From positions 2,614,718-2,678,717 of the forward strand of contig CM055102.1 in assembly GCA_029204225.1 (NCBI GenBank): a DNA stretch of 64,000 nucleotides, in the 5' to 3' direction. The translations under genes and the position numbers were made by a program. Source of the DNA: Diphasiastrum complanatum (lineage: Eukaryota; Streptophyta; Lycopodiopsida; Lycopodiales; Lycopodiaceae). Shown piece after piece: positions 45,716 to 56,359 of this stretch. Position 1 is the first letter of the stretch, and each line of letters opens with the position of its first letter. A model generated the notes under the pieces. That model did not search any database. It was given only the letters and a program-made list of their open reading frames with translations, and was not told the origin of the DNA.

Positions 45716-47154
45716 GTGCTCGCAAAAGATCCTACTATGAACCTCGAAAAGGCGATTGTCGAGATTCGAGAGGAAGTCGAGGCCAGAGAGCATCTTGATC
45801 ACAAAGATGGTTCTGACCAGGCACTTTATGGCAACAGAGAAAAATCAAAGAAACAGTTCAAGCCTAAGAGGGAGTCGAATCAGAGGCAGGATCGTGACCA
45901 GCAAGCAGAGGGGACCAGCAAAAGCAACTGGAAGACCAAAGGGAGGTCGAAACGACAAGATGCAGACAAGAAGACCTGCACGAGATGTAGAAGAGATGGG
46001 CATATAGTAGATACCTGCTGGCTCAATCCCAAGATTGAGTGTATCCATTGCCATAAGAAAGATCATGCAACCATGGATTGCCGCCAGTACCCAAGAAACA
46101 GATCAGCACAGAACAGACAGGAGAACAATAATAGTTCTTCCTATGTCGAGGAGCCCGAGAGCTCGAAGATGGGTGAAGAAAGAATGAGCAAAAATTGTTC
46201 AACTGCCTACATCTGTGAAGATGTGTGTGCAGCATCAACGTCTGACGCACACGAGGTGATCCTGGATTCAAGAGCCACGTCGCACTTCGTGACATCAAGA
46301 CGAATCATGTCTGATTTCAGAAGTGCAGATCCCTCAAGATTCATAGTTCTTGGAGATGGATCTAGACATCAAGTGAACGGTATTGGTTCACTCTGGCTCA
46401 ACACCAATGACAGAGATAGACGACTCGAAGACGTTCTGTTCGTGCCAACTCTACAACAAAACTTGCTCTATGTAGGAAGAATAGCAGATGCAAGGATGCA
46501 TGTGATGTTTTCTAACGAAGCATGCAACGTGATTGATGCCAGCACCAGCACTCTCATTGCTCAAGGCAGAAGGAAGGGCAACCTATATCATCTAAAGGTG
46601 CGCCTACCTGAAGATCAGATGCATCAGACTCATGATGACTCGCCAGACACTTTGTGGCACAGAAGACTCTTCCACATGAACTCAATGGCACTCTACCAGG
46701 CAAGTCATCATGGAGCAATAACGGGGCCAACATCTCGAATGCAACCAGTTTGACCACATGTGATGCATGTTTGAAAGGCAAGATGTCACGCACACCATTC
46801 GTCAAAGACTCCTACAGAACGACAAAGATTCTAGAGTTGATGCACTCTGACATCTGCGGTCCATTCAACGTGATCTCAGTAGGAGGTCCAAAATATTATA
46901 TAGCCTTCATTGATGATTATAGCAAGTTTGCCAGAGTGTATTTTATTCAAAATAAATCTGAAGCACTCGATAAATTCATAGAATATGTGAATTGGACTGA
47001 AAGATACACAGGTAGGAAGGTGAAGCAGATCAGAATAGATCGAGGTGACAAATATATCTCGAATCACTTCACTGACTTCTACAATGATCGTGGCATCATT
47101 CACAGAAGAACTGTAGCCTACACACCGCAGCACAATGGTGTTGCTGAATACTAG
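45716..47154 (+). pseudogene. Copia group C gag end, protease and integrase
   Basis: The first 345 codons are open. A gag tail (MTLEKA-like, NLEKAIVEIREEVEAREHLD) is followed by two CCHC zinc knuckles, CTRCRRDGHIVDTC and CIHCHKKDHATMDC. Protease follows as VILDSRATSHFVTSRR, where catalytic DSG is changed to DSR, with VLGDGSRHQVNGIGSLWL and VPTLQQNLLYVGRI. Pre-integrase (LWHRRLFHMNSMALYQ) and integrase (HSDICGPFNVISVGG, IAFIDDYSKFARVYF, DRGDKYISNHF, YTPQHNGVAEY) come after a frame change near 46745. It ends by a stop at 47154 inside the HNGVAER motif, where other copia sequence begins. The gag start is missing here but a related one lies at 59166-60000. Confidence 0.9.
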
Positions 47155-47622
47155 CATTCTTGGCTAGTTTTGCTGATGGAAATGAAGCTATTGAAGGTTC
47201 ATTATGTCACTCATTCATGGCGAAGTCTTCAAGTGTTGATGATATCTTATGGCAAGATGGAGATGGAGGCTTCATGGAGTTTTATGGTGGAGACATATCA
47301 AGAAAAGAAAAAGATGGAGGAGCCAAGCAAACATTGGTTCATCACTCACATTTATTGTTTGGTTGCTGTTATTTTCCAGAGAGTTCAAAGTTGAAAGCAT
47401 GGAGGAATCATCTCATTTACATTCTATTTGTTTCTTCATGTTCTAGTTACATCTTGATGTGTAAAATTGATGTAAGAAATAGTGAAGCATCCAAAGTGGA
47501 CACTATTCTCTATATCAATTATGAAAGCTACCTTTAAGCATTGGGAAAGGACTTGTTTATGAAGCATAGGACATCACTTGGAGTGTTTTCAAAGTCTATG
47601 CTAAAACTAGTTGAAGAGGGAG
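47155..47622 (+). mobile_element. Copia group A internal remnant next to its LTR
   Basis: The last part (47528-47622) reads KALGKDLFMKHRTSLGVFSK and LKLVEEGV, the C-terminal end of group A RNase H, followed by the purine tract GAAGAGGGAG. The first 370 bp are not recognised, though MAKSSSVDDILWQDGDGG could be an element gag start. This is an internally deleted copy whose interior was mostly lost. Confidence 0.6.
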
Positions 47623-48219
47623 TGTGAAAGACCTCAACTAGTTTGATCATTTTGGACATATTTGTTTATTTGGCAAATGAGGCCAATTTTTATATTAGAT
47701 GACTTTTCAAAGTTAGATTAGTCTAAAAGCATTTAAATTACCACTTTTGGAAAAAGAGGAAAAAGTAGGAGGTCGAGTTTGGATAATTCAAATTTGAATA
47801 TCATGTTCATTGAATCTAGTCCACATTAATAGTAGGGTTTTTGTTATGGAAGAAAACCAAGATCATTAATGAGGCATGGACCTGTTATAAATAGATGTAA
47901 ACTCGTGGGAAGAGACACATTCTATCTATCTCATCTCATCTCATACTTATACATGAGTTCTCTTGGGTTCATCTATCCATTGGTGCACTATCTTGATGTT
48001 ATCTTGCAATCTTGTGTGTAGAATGCTCATATTTTGTTATTTTCGGTAGCTTACTGTTTCTGTAGGGACAACAACTTCATTTTGTTATTAGTTTGATGTT
48101 TGATCAGTTTCTTATTGAGTTTGCATAGCAAATGTTGATTTTCCACATTGCAAATGGTGTAGTGTTGTGTTGACATTGTAACCAAAGATCAATAGTTGTT
48201 TTGGATATTAAATGATTCA
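47623..48219 (+). repeat. 3' LTR of copia group A
   Basis: It starts TGTGAAAGACC after the purine tract and ends AAATGATTCA. It holds a TATA-like GTTATAAATAG near 47885, and matches 11509-12246 on the other strand apart from the GA repeat. It is followed by a T run and then the copia E mini-element. Confidence 0.8.
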
Positions 48220-49410
48220 TTTTTTTTCACACTGTCTTGCTCGTTGGCGGCCTGACGCTCCTCTTACAAAACTTTTTCTGCTTCTCACAAATCTTTGCAT
48301 ATGTGCTTTTTCTATTTTGATTTTTAACCTATCCCACCCGGTGAGATTATAAGATAGATTAAATAATCATTACAAGAGAGGATTACGCTAAATCATTAAT
48401 TCACCAACTCTCTGGTAACCTTACTTTTACGGCTAAGTGTGCTTCACGCTTGTTGAGCTATGGTCTCGATAGTTCGACCTTGCCCGACAATTCGTTCCGG
48501 TTGACTTTTGGCTTCAGCTCATGTTTGGGGTTCCGAAAATTCGGTGTCGATGACTGCCGATATGTCGGCCCCGTCAGGGAATGCTGGAGAATGGTTGCAT
48601 GAGTTCACCATGTCCCAACACTCCCTCTTGAACGATGCAACCTTTCTGCTTATCCTATTCCCATTGATCTTCTGTGTTTGGTAAAAAGCGGCTTGGTCAG
48701 CAAATTTGCAATCATGTTTTTTGATTTTGTGAACTTGATACTGAGCTCTCCTTGGGTCTTCCTCTAGAGGCTTTTATTCTGTGAGATCGATCACTGACCA
48801 TATCCCCTCAATCTTTAAAAGTGTTTTGATCTTGAACTTCCATACGCGATAATTTGCGCCATCAAGATTGATCGCAATCCTAGCCTGAATCATAGTAGCC
48901 ATATTGTATCTAATCAATCCTGCTCTGATACCATGTCTAAAAATCCGGGCTTCTGTTGCGATGCTCAGCTGTGTGCGCATATTCTTGTTTGCGGAAGTGC
49001 GCTACACAATGCATTCAACTACATGACCTAGATACGCGGCTATCAATCATAGACATTGTAGCAATCAATTAGACAAACAGATGTAACACAAGAAATGCAA
49101 TTGGAAGAACCGAATGTATTTTGTAATTTGATTTTGCTTCAGTGTGAGTCGACAATGTCTCGCTTGTTGGCGGCTTGACGCTCCCCTTACAAAACTTTTT
49201 GTGCTTCTCGCAGATCTCTTGCATATGTGCTTTTTCTATTCTGATTTCTAACCTATACTTATGTCCCACCAGGTGAGATTACAAGATAGATCAATAATCA
49301 TTACAAGAGAGGATTATGCTAGGTCATTGGTTAACCAACTCTCTGGTAACGTTACTTTTACGACTGAGCGTGATAGTACAAAGCTTCGAGGTTGGTCGAG
49401 TTATGGTCCG
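48220..49410 (-). mobile_element. Copia group E deletion derivative with both LTRs
   Basis: On the minus strand: part of a 5' LTR (49410-48934), a perfect primer site, a gag start (MATMIQARIAINLDGANYR, VWKFKIKTLLKIEGIWSVI), a jump to RNase H end sequence (SKNMIANLLTKPL), a purine tract (CAAGAGGGAG) and a 3' LTR beginning TGTTGGGACATGG at 48620 and cut at about 48220. LTR parts 48229-48455 and 49152-49385 are direct repeats. The interior is only about 313 bp. Both outer LTR edges are lost. Confidence 0.8.
48922..48933 (-). other. Copia primer-binding site
   Basis: The minus strand reads TGGTATCAGAGC, a perfect initiator-Met tRNA match, followed 30 bp later by the gag start of the copia E derivative. 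Confidence 0.9.
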
Positions 49411-49470
49411 GGGGCCTTCCGCCATGGGAGGTGCCCGAGGGCAAACGCCTCCCTGGCGTGGAAGGCCCCC
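49410..49470. repeat. GC-rich hairpin
   Basis: GGGGGCCTTCCGCCATGGGA (49410 onward) pairs with TCCCTGGCGTGGAAGGCCCC (to 49469), with few mismatches and a loop of about 15 bases. It marks the break where copia E LTR homology stops. Confidence 0.8.
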
Positions 49471-49499
49471 GAGCAGGGGCCTGCGCAATAACCGAAAGG

Positions 49500-50045
49500 G
49501 CTTTTTTTTTCTTAATAAACTTTTAAACTTTTAGAATTTTTAAGGCCATCGCAATCACATTTCTAAATATCGTAAATATGTATGTCTGGTACTTTCTAAA
49601 AATAGCAAGTCTCAAATCCTGTGTATGTCCAATTTTCCAAAAATAATAACAAATACATTACACAACTTTTTCAAAAATAGCAATTGAACCTCACAAGATT
49701 GGAAGATGCTTATGGGAGTTTCTAAAAGTAACAATCGTACCTTATAACTTGTAATGTATTTATTAGTCATATATTTTTTAAATGATAATTTCAAGTGTAA
49801 TATTAAGACATTAACGACGTCCTCCAAATACAGTGTGAAAAAATGTGGAGGTTGTTACATTGAGGAAGCCCTCCAACAAGCCACAAGAGAACCCAAAAAC
49901 TAGAGAACTGGCCCTTGGGCCATTCTCCACATACTTTCCTTATTGAAGGACACCCTCAAGACTTCCTTGGCTTGAAGTGTAGAATACAAATTGGATGGGT
50001 CTATTCTTGTCTTTCACGTTTCTGTGTGTTTTCTTAGTCTGGCAA
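49500..50045. other. A/T-rich spacer, nothing recognised
   Basis: No supported gene. This region upstream of the receptor kinase contains only A/T-rich single-copy-looking sequence. Confidence 0.5.
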
Positions 50046-50241
50046 CTCCTTGGCGCTTATTGGCACGTAGACCATGGTAATGGGCGGGCCAGTGCCAAGG
50101 TGACTGGCCAAGCCTGCATCACAAACTGACAGTGGACCAACGACCTCTCCTTGGCGCTTATTGGCACGTAGACCATGGTAACGGGCAGGCCCATGCCAAG
50201 GTGACTGGCCAGGCTCGCATCACAGACAGGCAGTGGACCAA
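50046..50241 (+). repeat. 101-bp tandem duplication
   Basis: Two units start CTCCTTGGCGCTTATTGGCA at 50046 and 50147 and both contain CGTAGACCATGGTAA and CAAGGTGACTGGCCA, differing at a handful of bases. They lie about 550 bp upstream of the receptor kinase's first possible ATG. Confidence 0.95.
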
Positions 50242-50244
50242 AAT

Positions 50245-50245
<1 letters not shown>

Positions 50246-50276
<31 letters not shown>
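50246..50276 (+). repeat. Poly-C run, 31 bp
   Basis: An uninterrupted C run directly after the tandem duplication, with GC-rich CGGGCAGC-like degenerate repeats from about 50395 to 50560. Confidence 0.95.
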
Positions 50277-50590
50277 TTGTTGAGCCTTAAAGGCACTGCC
50301 CTAGGGCCAAATGGGTTTTGCCCAAACCAGTGTTTGGGCACCATGTGGCACAGGGCCCGCGCCCACCAAAATGAACCATATCGCGAACGAGCACCAGGGC
50401 GGGCGTCGGGCAGCACAGGCGGCGCCAGGGCAGTCGTCGAGCAGCACGGGTGGCACCGGGCAGCGCGGGGTGGAGCTGGGCAGGCACAGGTGGCGCCGGG
50501 CGGAGGGCAGAAATGGCGTCGGGCAGCCCCAGGTGGGACGTCGGGCAAGGAAGAAAGGGGTGTCGGGAGTGCATCAGAGTGTGCAGTTTG

Positions 50591-50600
50591 CATATATATA
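50591..50600 (+). promoter_or_regulatory. Possible TATA box of the receptor kinase
   Basis: CATATATATA lies about 200 bp upstream of the first ATG and 260 bp upstream of the 5'-UTR intron, directly after a GC-rich stretch. The position is reasonable, but the transcription start is not known. Confidence 0.4.
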
Positions 50601-50795
50601 CCTTCTTAAAAATTTTATAGAAACACTTATGGGATATATTCTGGCTGCTTGGACATGTGGCGCCAACTCGCGACCCAAATTTTTGACGAGCACACGCACT
50701 GCCGGGCAACTCTTTCTATCTCTCTCTATTTCTCTGTGTCTCGCTAGACTTTTCTATTGCCACTTCTCTGATGCCTTGAGTGTCTTGCCTTGAAC

Positions 50796-50849
50796 ATGGA
50801 GACTGGAGCTGGAAATCGAACACCCATTTCTGTCTTGGAGCTCAGATAG
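50796..50849 (+). CDS. 17-residue upstream ORF in the receptor kinase leader
   Basis: ATG at 50796 opens METGAGNRTPISVLELR and stops with TAG at 50847-50849, whose last base is the last base of the first exon (TAG then GTAACG). If the leader is spliced as predicted, ribosomes must pass this short ORF before the main start, so it could lower translation of the kinase. The context is inferred from splice-like signals, not from transcripts. Confidence 0.4.
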   Translation: METGAGNRTPISVLELR

Positions 50850-51004
50850 GTAACGATCTTGTCTTTGGGCTTTTGTGTTTGTCATTTTTACTGAGTATCA
50901 GTGATGAAGTATATAACACTATGCCACAAATCTCAAAGCAGTTGGGATGGATGAGAATTGGGTGGTTGCTGATTTGGTGTTGAGAGTTTGTCTTTGTTGT
51001 GCAG
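50850..51004 (+). other. Predicted 5'-UTR intron of the receptor kinase
   Basis: The donor is GTAACG at 50850 and the acceptor TTTGTTGTGCAG ends at 51004, leaving a T-rich 155-bp intron. The following 70 bp up to the ATG would be leader. Confidence 0.5.
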
Positions 51005-51074
51005 CATTTGGAGGAATCAAGAGGCTTTTGTAGTGTGTGATGGCAGAGGCGTGAGGAAGCCCCAAGCTAAAATA

Positions 51075-54000
51075 ATGTGTTCATGCTGCTACCACTGCCA
51101 GTCTTTTGTAGCAGCTTTGAAGTACATACTCCTTTTGCTGCTCATTCTCAGCACCCTTTGCTTAGAACACTCCAGAGCATCAGTGACAAGGGTCAAGTCT
51201 GTGACAAAGATCAAGACGAATTTGGCTAGGGTACTTCACAAAGAGTTATCAGGGGTTTGCAAGGATTCCAATTTCAGGGATGACAGTAAGATTCTGCAGA
51301 TCTTCAAAAGTAAACTGGTGGGTGCTGGTGAGCCGGCTCTAGATAGTTGGGGCAGCAGCAATTTGAGCTCATGGATAGGGGTCACATGGAAACCGAAGGC
51401 ACTCTTTCCTTCTGCAGAAAAGCTGGAGCTATCCGGGCTGGGATTGCAGGGCCAGATACCGGCCAGCTTACAGGACCTCGTGGGACTTGTCACCCTAAAT
51501 CTATCCAGCAACAAGTTCCATGGCAGTCTTACCATCTCCTCTTGCATGCTTAGCCTAGCCGTGCTGGATTTAAGCAATAATTCCTTCGTGGGTCCTCTGC
51601 CATCTTCACTCTCCGGCCTCCCAAGCCTTCGATCTTTGAACCTTAGCAACAATTTTCTGTCAGGGGGTTTCATGCCGTCAATCCTCGGGTTACATGCCCT
51701 CAGAGAGCTAAACCTCTCAAGTAACAATTTGACTGGAGGTTTATCTGCAGAGATAGGTGGCCTAGAAAGCCTGCAAATACTAGACTTCTCAGGAAACGAC
51801 ATATCTGGTGTGATCCCAAGAAACATCACAGAGCTTCGGATTTTGAAGGTACTGGATCTGTCCTATAACCTCCTATCAGGGACTATTCCTGATGACATAG
51901 GACGATTGAGTGCCATGACCCATCTTCATCTAAATCGCAACAGCCTTACAGGGCAGCTGCCTCTGTCCCTGGCTAACTGCTCGGAGCTGGTCCAAATTGA
52001 ACTCTCCGAGAATGATCTCATGGGGCCTTTATCTCTTTCGAGCGCGAATTTCTCAAAGCTTTTGCTATTGGGCATTGGATACAACCAATTGATCGGAGGT
52101 CTGGACTTGAATTTTCCAGCTTTGAAGAATCTGAAGTCGCTATATTTGCCTGGTAACCGGTTGGGTGGAGCCATTCCCCGGGATATTGGAATGCTTCAAA
52201 GCCTCAAGTTTTTGATTCTTCGTAACAATAGCTTTGATAGCACGATCCCGAAAGAACTTGGAAACTGTACCTTACTCCAAGAGCTATGGCTTGACAGCAA
52301 CAATTTGACAGGTACAATTCCTGATGACATTTTTAGGCTTTCTAATTTGAACATGCTGGTTTTGGCTAGTAATAATCTCACAGGGCAGATTCCCTCTGGC
52401 CTTTCGAACAGCACAAGCTTGCATGTGATTTGGCTTGAGGAAAACAGCTTCAGTGGGGTGATTCCGGATGGACTTGGAAATTTGACAAATCTTGTCATTC
52501 TTTCTCTGGCGTCAAATCAACTCGAAGGAAGCATTCCATCTTCTCTGGGTCAGATGCAGGCTCTGGTTGGAATGGATTTAGGCAACAACGCTTTAAGTGG
52601 AAATGTGCCAGATAACTTAGCTGGCCTGTCTTCAATTCAATTTCTGTTTCTGTCTCGTAATAAATTGGATGGCTCTGTTCCCGGTTGGATTGGTAACTTC
52701 CCATACCTTAGAGCACTCGATTTTTCGGTCAATAACTTTGATGGTTTTCTGCCGTATGATTTCTCAAAGCTTCGAACCTTGAATCACCTGTCCAGGTATC
52801 CAACCAACCCACCTTCAGCATTGGTGCATACAGCGGACGGACAAACATATCAAGGATTTGCACTTCCAACTACTCTTGACTTCTCTTACAATAAACTTGT
52901 AGGCGTTCTTCCCCCTCAATTAGGCCAACTACAAAATGTGCAAATTTTAAATCTAAGTCAGAACATGCTATCTGGTGTGATCCCTTCATCTTTGGCAAAC
53001 ATGTCTGCTCTCTTGAAGCTTGATCTCTCAAGCAATAATTTTAGTGGTTCTATACCTACACAGCTAACACGACTTTCATTTCTTTCGACTTTAAATCTCT
53101 CATTTAACCATTTGTTTGGAGAAATACCAGAGGCTGGTCAGTTTAGTACTTTCACCAAATCGTCTTATCTAGGAAATACAGAGTTGTGTGGTCCTCCGCT
53201 CAATCCTTGCTCTTTCGTTTCACCAAGTGCACATTCGCCATTGTTTCATTCTCATAAATCGCCTGTTATTTCAATCCTTAAGAAGCTCTTACCCCTCTAC
53301 ATTGTCATTGCTGGCACTATTGCACTCTGCAGTTTTTGGATCTTTCTGTTTGTAATCATTCGACGACGACGGCAAAATTTCCTCGTTGATCAGTCAGTCT
53401 ATGAAAAGAAGCAAAGTACTTTCTTTTCATCAACATTTAGTAATAGTCTTCTTATTCAGATCAATCCCAAGGATCTGGCTTTGGCAACAGATAATTACAG
53501 CCAAGAAAACATAATTGGTGATGGTGGTTTTGGATTAGTATACCGAGCAATTTTGCCAAATGGCTGTTCAGTGGCAGTTAAAAAGCTTGTAACAGATGGA
53601 ATTCAAGGTGAGCGAGAGTTTGTTGCGGAGATGCAAACTCTGGGTAAGATTAGGCACGGGAATCTAGTCTCACTTCTTGGTTATTGTTCTGATGGTAATG
53701 ATAGGGTTCTTGTGTACGAGTACATGAAAAATGGAAGCTTGGATACATGGCTTCACTGCAGAGAGGAAGGGCTCAAGCCTCTCAGTTGGTTCACTAGGCT
53801 GAAGATAGCTAAAGGGACAGCCGAAGGACTTTCTTTCCTCCATAATGTTTGTTTCCCTCCCATCATCCATCGAGACATAAAAGTGAGCAACATTCTTCTT
53901 GATGAAAATTTTGAGGCTCACATTGCTGATTTTGGTCTTGCAAGACTCATGCATCTCGGGGACACGCATGTCAGCACTGATGTAGCTGGCACAGTTGGAT

Positions 54001-54398
54001 ATATTCCTCCAGAATACAATCATAGGTGCATAGCAACAATCAAAGGGGATGTGTTCAGTTTTGGAGTTGTGCTCTTAGAAATGGTCACTGGTAGAAGACC
54101 AACAGATGCTTTTTTTAGAAAATCTGGAACAGGGAGCCTGACATCCTGGGCTCAAAATCTTTCCAGCAATGAACGTTTGTCACTCGGATTAGACAAAAAT
54201 CTTATAGATACAACAGGTCTGACATCTGATGTGTTTGAATTCATGAGATTAGCTTGCCTGTGCTGCCAAGAGACACCTACTGAACGTCCCGACATGATTC
54301 AAGTACTGCAAGTGCTTGAAACCCTGTGTGCTCGAAATTCAGCTATCCAGTGCGCTGATTCAGAGTCCCTATGGGTGGAGGGCGACATTCAAAGGTAA
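51075..54398 (+). CDS. LRR receptor-like kinase, subfamily X (PSKR/PSY1R/EMS1-like)
   Basis: From ATG 51075 the product is 1,107 residues in one exon; the open frame extends upstream only without ATG. A signal peptide (about 1-36, AALKYILLLLLILSTLCL) leads to an N-cap and more than twenty LRRs (LxxLxLSxNxLxGxIP) to about residue 700. An island-like break (YPTNPPSALVHTADGQTY) lies before the last four repeats, as in PSKR/PSY1R. The transmembrane helix is at about 738-762, followed by RRRRQ. The kinase (about 807-1085) has GDGGFG 815-820, Lys836 in VAVKK, HRD 932-934 and DFG 952-954, so it looks active, and its text is also close to EMS1. Members bind sulfated peptides or small proteins at the plasma membrane; the ligand here is unknown. 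The usual CxWxGVxC N-cap reads SSWIGVTW, lacking the Cys pair. No stops or frameshifts are seen. Confidence 0.95.
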   Translation: MCSCCYHCQSFVAALKYILLLLLILSTLCLEHSRASVTRVKSVTKIKTNLARVLHKELSGVCKDSNFRDDSKILQIFKSKLVGAGEPALDSWGSSNLSSWIGVTWKPKALFPSAEKLELSGLGLQGQIPASLQDLVGLVTLNLSSNKFHGSLTISSCMLSLAVLDLSNNSFVGPLPSSLSGLPSLRSLNLSNNFLSGGFMPSILGLHALRELNLSSNNLTGGLSAEIGGLESLQILDFSGNDISGVIPRNITELRILKVLDLSYNLLSGTIPDDIGRLSAMTHLHLNRNSLTGQLPLSLANCSELVQIELSENDLMGPLSLSSANFSKLLLLGIGYNQLIGGLDLNFPALKNLKSLYLPGNRLGGAIPRDIGMLQSLKFLILRNNSFDSTIPKELGNCTLLQELWLDSNNLTGTIPDDIFRLSNLNMLVLASNNLTGQIPSGLSNSTSLHVIWLEENSFSGVIPDGLGNLTNLVILSLASNQLEGSIPSSLGQMQALVGMDLGNNALSGNVPDNLAGLSSIQFLFLSRNKLDGSVPGWIGNFPYLRALDFSVNNFDGFLPYDFSKLRTLNHLSRYPTNPPSALVHTADGQTYQGFALPTTLDFSYNKLVGVLPPQLGQLQNVQILNLSQNMLSGVIPSSLANMSALLKLDLSSNNFSGSIPTQLTRLSFLSTLNLSFNHLFGEIPEAGQFSTFTKSSYLGNTELCGPPLNPCSFVSPSAHSPLFHSHKSPVISILKKLLPLYIVIAGTIALCSFWIFLFVIIRRRRQNFLVDQSVYEKKQSTFFSSTFSNSLLIQINPKDLALATDNYSQENIIGDGGFGLVYRAILPNGCSVAVKKLVTDGIQGEREFVAEMQTLGKIRHGNLVSLLGYCSDGNDRVLVYEYMKNGSLDTWLHCREEGLKPLSWFTRLKIAKGTAEGLSFLHNVCFPPIIHRDIKVSNILLDENFEAHIADFGLARLMHLGDTHVSTDVAGTVGYIPPEYNHRCIATIKGDVFSFGVVLLEMVTGRRPTDAFFRKSGTGSLTSWAQNLSSNERLSLGLDKNLIDTTGLTSDVFEFMRLACLCCQETPTERPDMIQVLQVLETLCARNSAIQCADSESLWVEGDIQR

Positions 54399-55240
54399 TT
54401 GGTGCATGAAACTTCATGTAGCAATCTGTTCATGGGAAATAGTGATCCCAAGCCACATTTTGATGCTGAATGTAAAGAGAAGCTGTGGAGTGCAGCATAT
54501 ACGGACAGCCCTTGGAGGCATTTTTGCACTCTGCTAGTGTGTTTGAATAGATCTTCCACTACGTTTCAGGGGTTCAGCTCCGTTAAGCCGATTCCTGAGT
54601 GCTTGCTCTCGAAAGGCCTCAAGCATATATCAAAGTTCCTACTATGTAGTGGCGGGTGATAATACTGGCTATGTCTTCATCATGTGAATTTGCCAAAGCT
54701 TTCCAATGAGCTTACACTTAATAGATCTTCTTTAGAACAATTGTACAACACTGTCAAATTCATTATATTGCTATTTCTTGCTGGTTGTTGATGATTAGGC
54801 AGTGATTGATATGATTCTTTGTTCATCTTATATATGGGATAGATGAAGGCAGAGTAACGAGTTTGACTCTGCTTGTTACGCTGCTCTACTTAAGTCCATG
54901 ATAGAATGTGATCGATCTGTAAAAGAGATACATTGTCAAATGAATATGTTTGGATTGTTGAAACACTCGTTGGCTGATCCATGGCAGTACTTCCAGATAG
55001 TGTGCAATTTGATGTGATTAACATTAGATGCTGTCAATTGCTTGTTCGAAATTAAATTCAGGATGCTTGGGGTGGGTTCTTTTAGTTTCAATGCAACCAA
55101 TATAGACAAGTCAAGTCTTTCATTTTCAGAAGTAGTGGGTTTTGTATTTGAGCGTCTGTGTTTGTAAGCATCTAAGTACAAGTGTCTGTTGTCTCTGTAA
55201 ATGTGTGACTATTATGGCGAATACATCTCACATTGGCCAG
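54399..55240 (+). other. 3' UTR and downstream DNA of the receptor kinase
   Basis: No gene is supported. Short readings here are not conserved-looking. A defined polyadenylation site cannot be picked with confidence. Confidence 0.4.
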
Positions 55241-56359
55241 GGGTCTGATGGCTGTCATGAGGTTTCACATTCTGGGGATCAGCTAGTTGTGAGGTGCCAT
55301 GTGGAATTATCAGGCAATTGTCTATTGTACATTCATACAATTATTGGTTCCAAATCCACGGGAGCTCGAGTATGCGAGCACTGTCATTATTTTTTGGGGG
55401 GCACGGGGGGTGTGGGGCTGTCGCCCTCTTAAGGCCATTCAGCTGGGCTCCTCGAGGGCGGTATGCACCTTCCGATATCTAAATAAAAACAAAGGGGTGG
55501 GGGAGGGCACCTTTTTCTTCACAAAAATGCAAAAATTGATTTTGTGTTGCTTGAAGGGGGCCCAAGTGTGATTTACTCATGCCAATTATTCGGCCCGACA
55601 TCTACATATCTTGCGTGCCTCCATGTGCATACGCCGGTTGGTATATCAAACAACTACACTCTAAAGCTCTCCACCCCATTGCCAATATCATGTATGTGGT
55701 GGTATAGATTATGTACTATGTATGACGGAACTAATGGTCCAAGATTATATGGGTGGTGGTCTCTATAAAATAAAGCTTACAAGTCCTTTTTGTTATGTAT
55801 AGGTGCTATCCTTGACTTTGACATGAAATACATTATTAACTTTAGTTTCCACCGAGTTTTGGAACTTTCAAATCAAACTAGGCATTAGCTATTATTTTAT
55901 TATAAAAGGGGGGCTTACCATGTCATGCTATTGTTTGGATGTAGGAATTCCATAGAAACTTACGCAAACATTTCATAATTGCTACAATGCAAAGCACAAA
56001 GGAAAGAGTTTGATTCAATGTAAGTGTCAAACAAACAAAAGGATTAGTAAGCACGTCGTGCTCATCTAGATTTTCAAGGCAACTATTGGCATTAACAACT
56101 CCCTAAAATGATATCTTATTCAGCCAAATAACTTCTTGGATCAAATAGGATATTTGTATGACCAAAGTTACACATATCCAAGACAAGTGGAGTTCATATT
56201 TATGGACTTGTCTTTTTGGGATTCTAAAATTTCGCAAGTTAATATTTGGCAAGTTCTTTTCCATGATCCAACAAAATGGTAGCACATGGTGTGCTACTTT
56301 TTTTATGCCACTACTATCCATCAAATTTGAAATATAGGTCCATCACAAAATACTTTGTT
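55241..56359. other. Intergenic DNA, nothing recognised
   Basis: Contains a G-rich patch at 55396-55425 and A/T-rich sequence. I find no domain or named repeat. Confidence 0.4.

Noticed and set aside
50057-50793. GC-rich ORFs of 110-178 residues upstream of the receptor kinase
   Set aside because: They arise from the poly-C run and degenerate GC-rich repeats, with no domain and poor starts.
51236-51829. 197-residue minus-strand ORF opposite the receptor kinase
   Set aside because: A shadow of LRR codon repetition on the real plus-strand gene.
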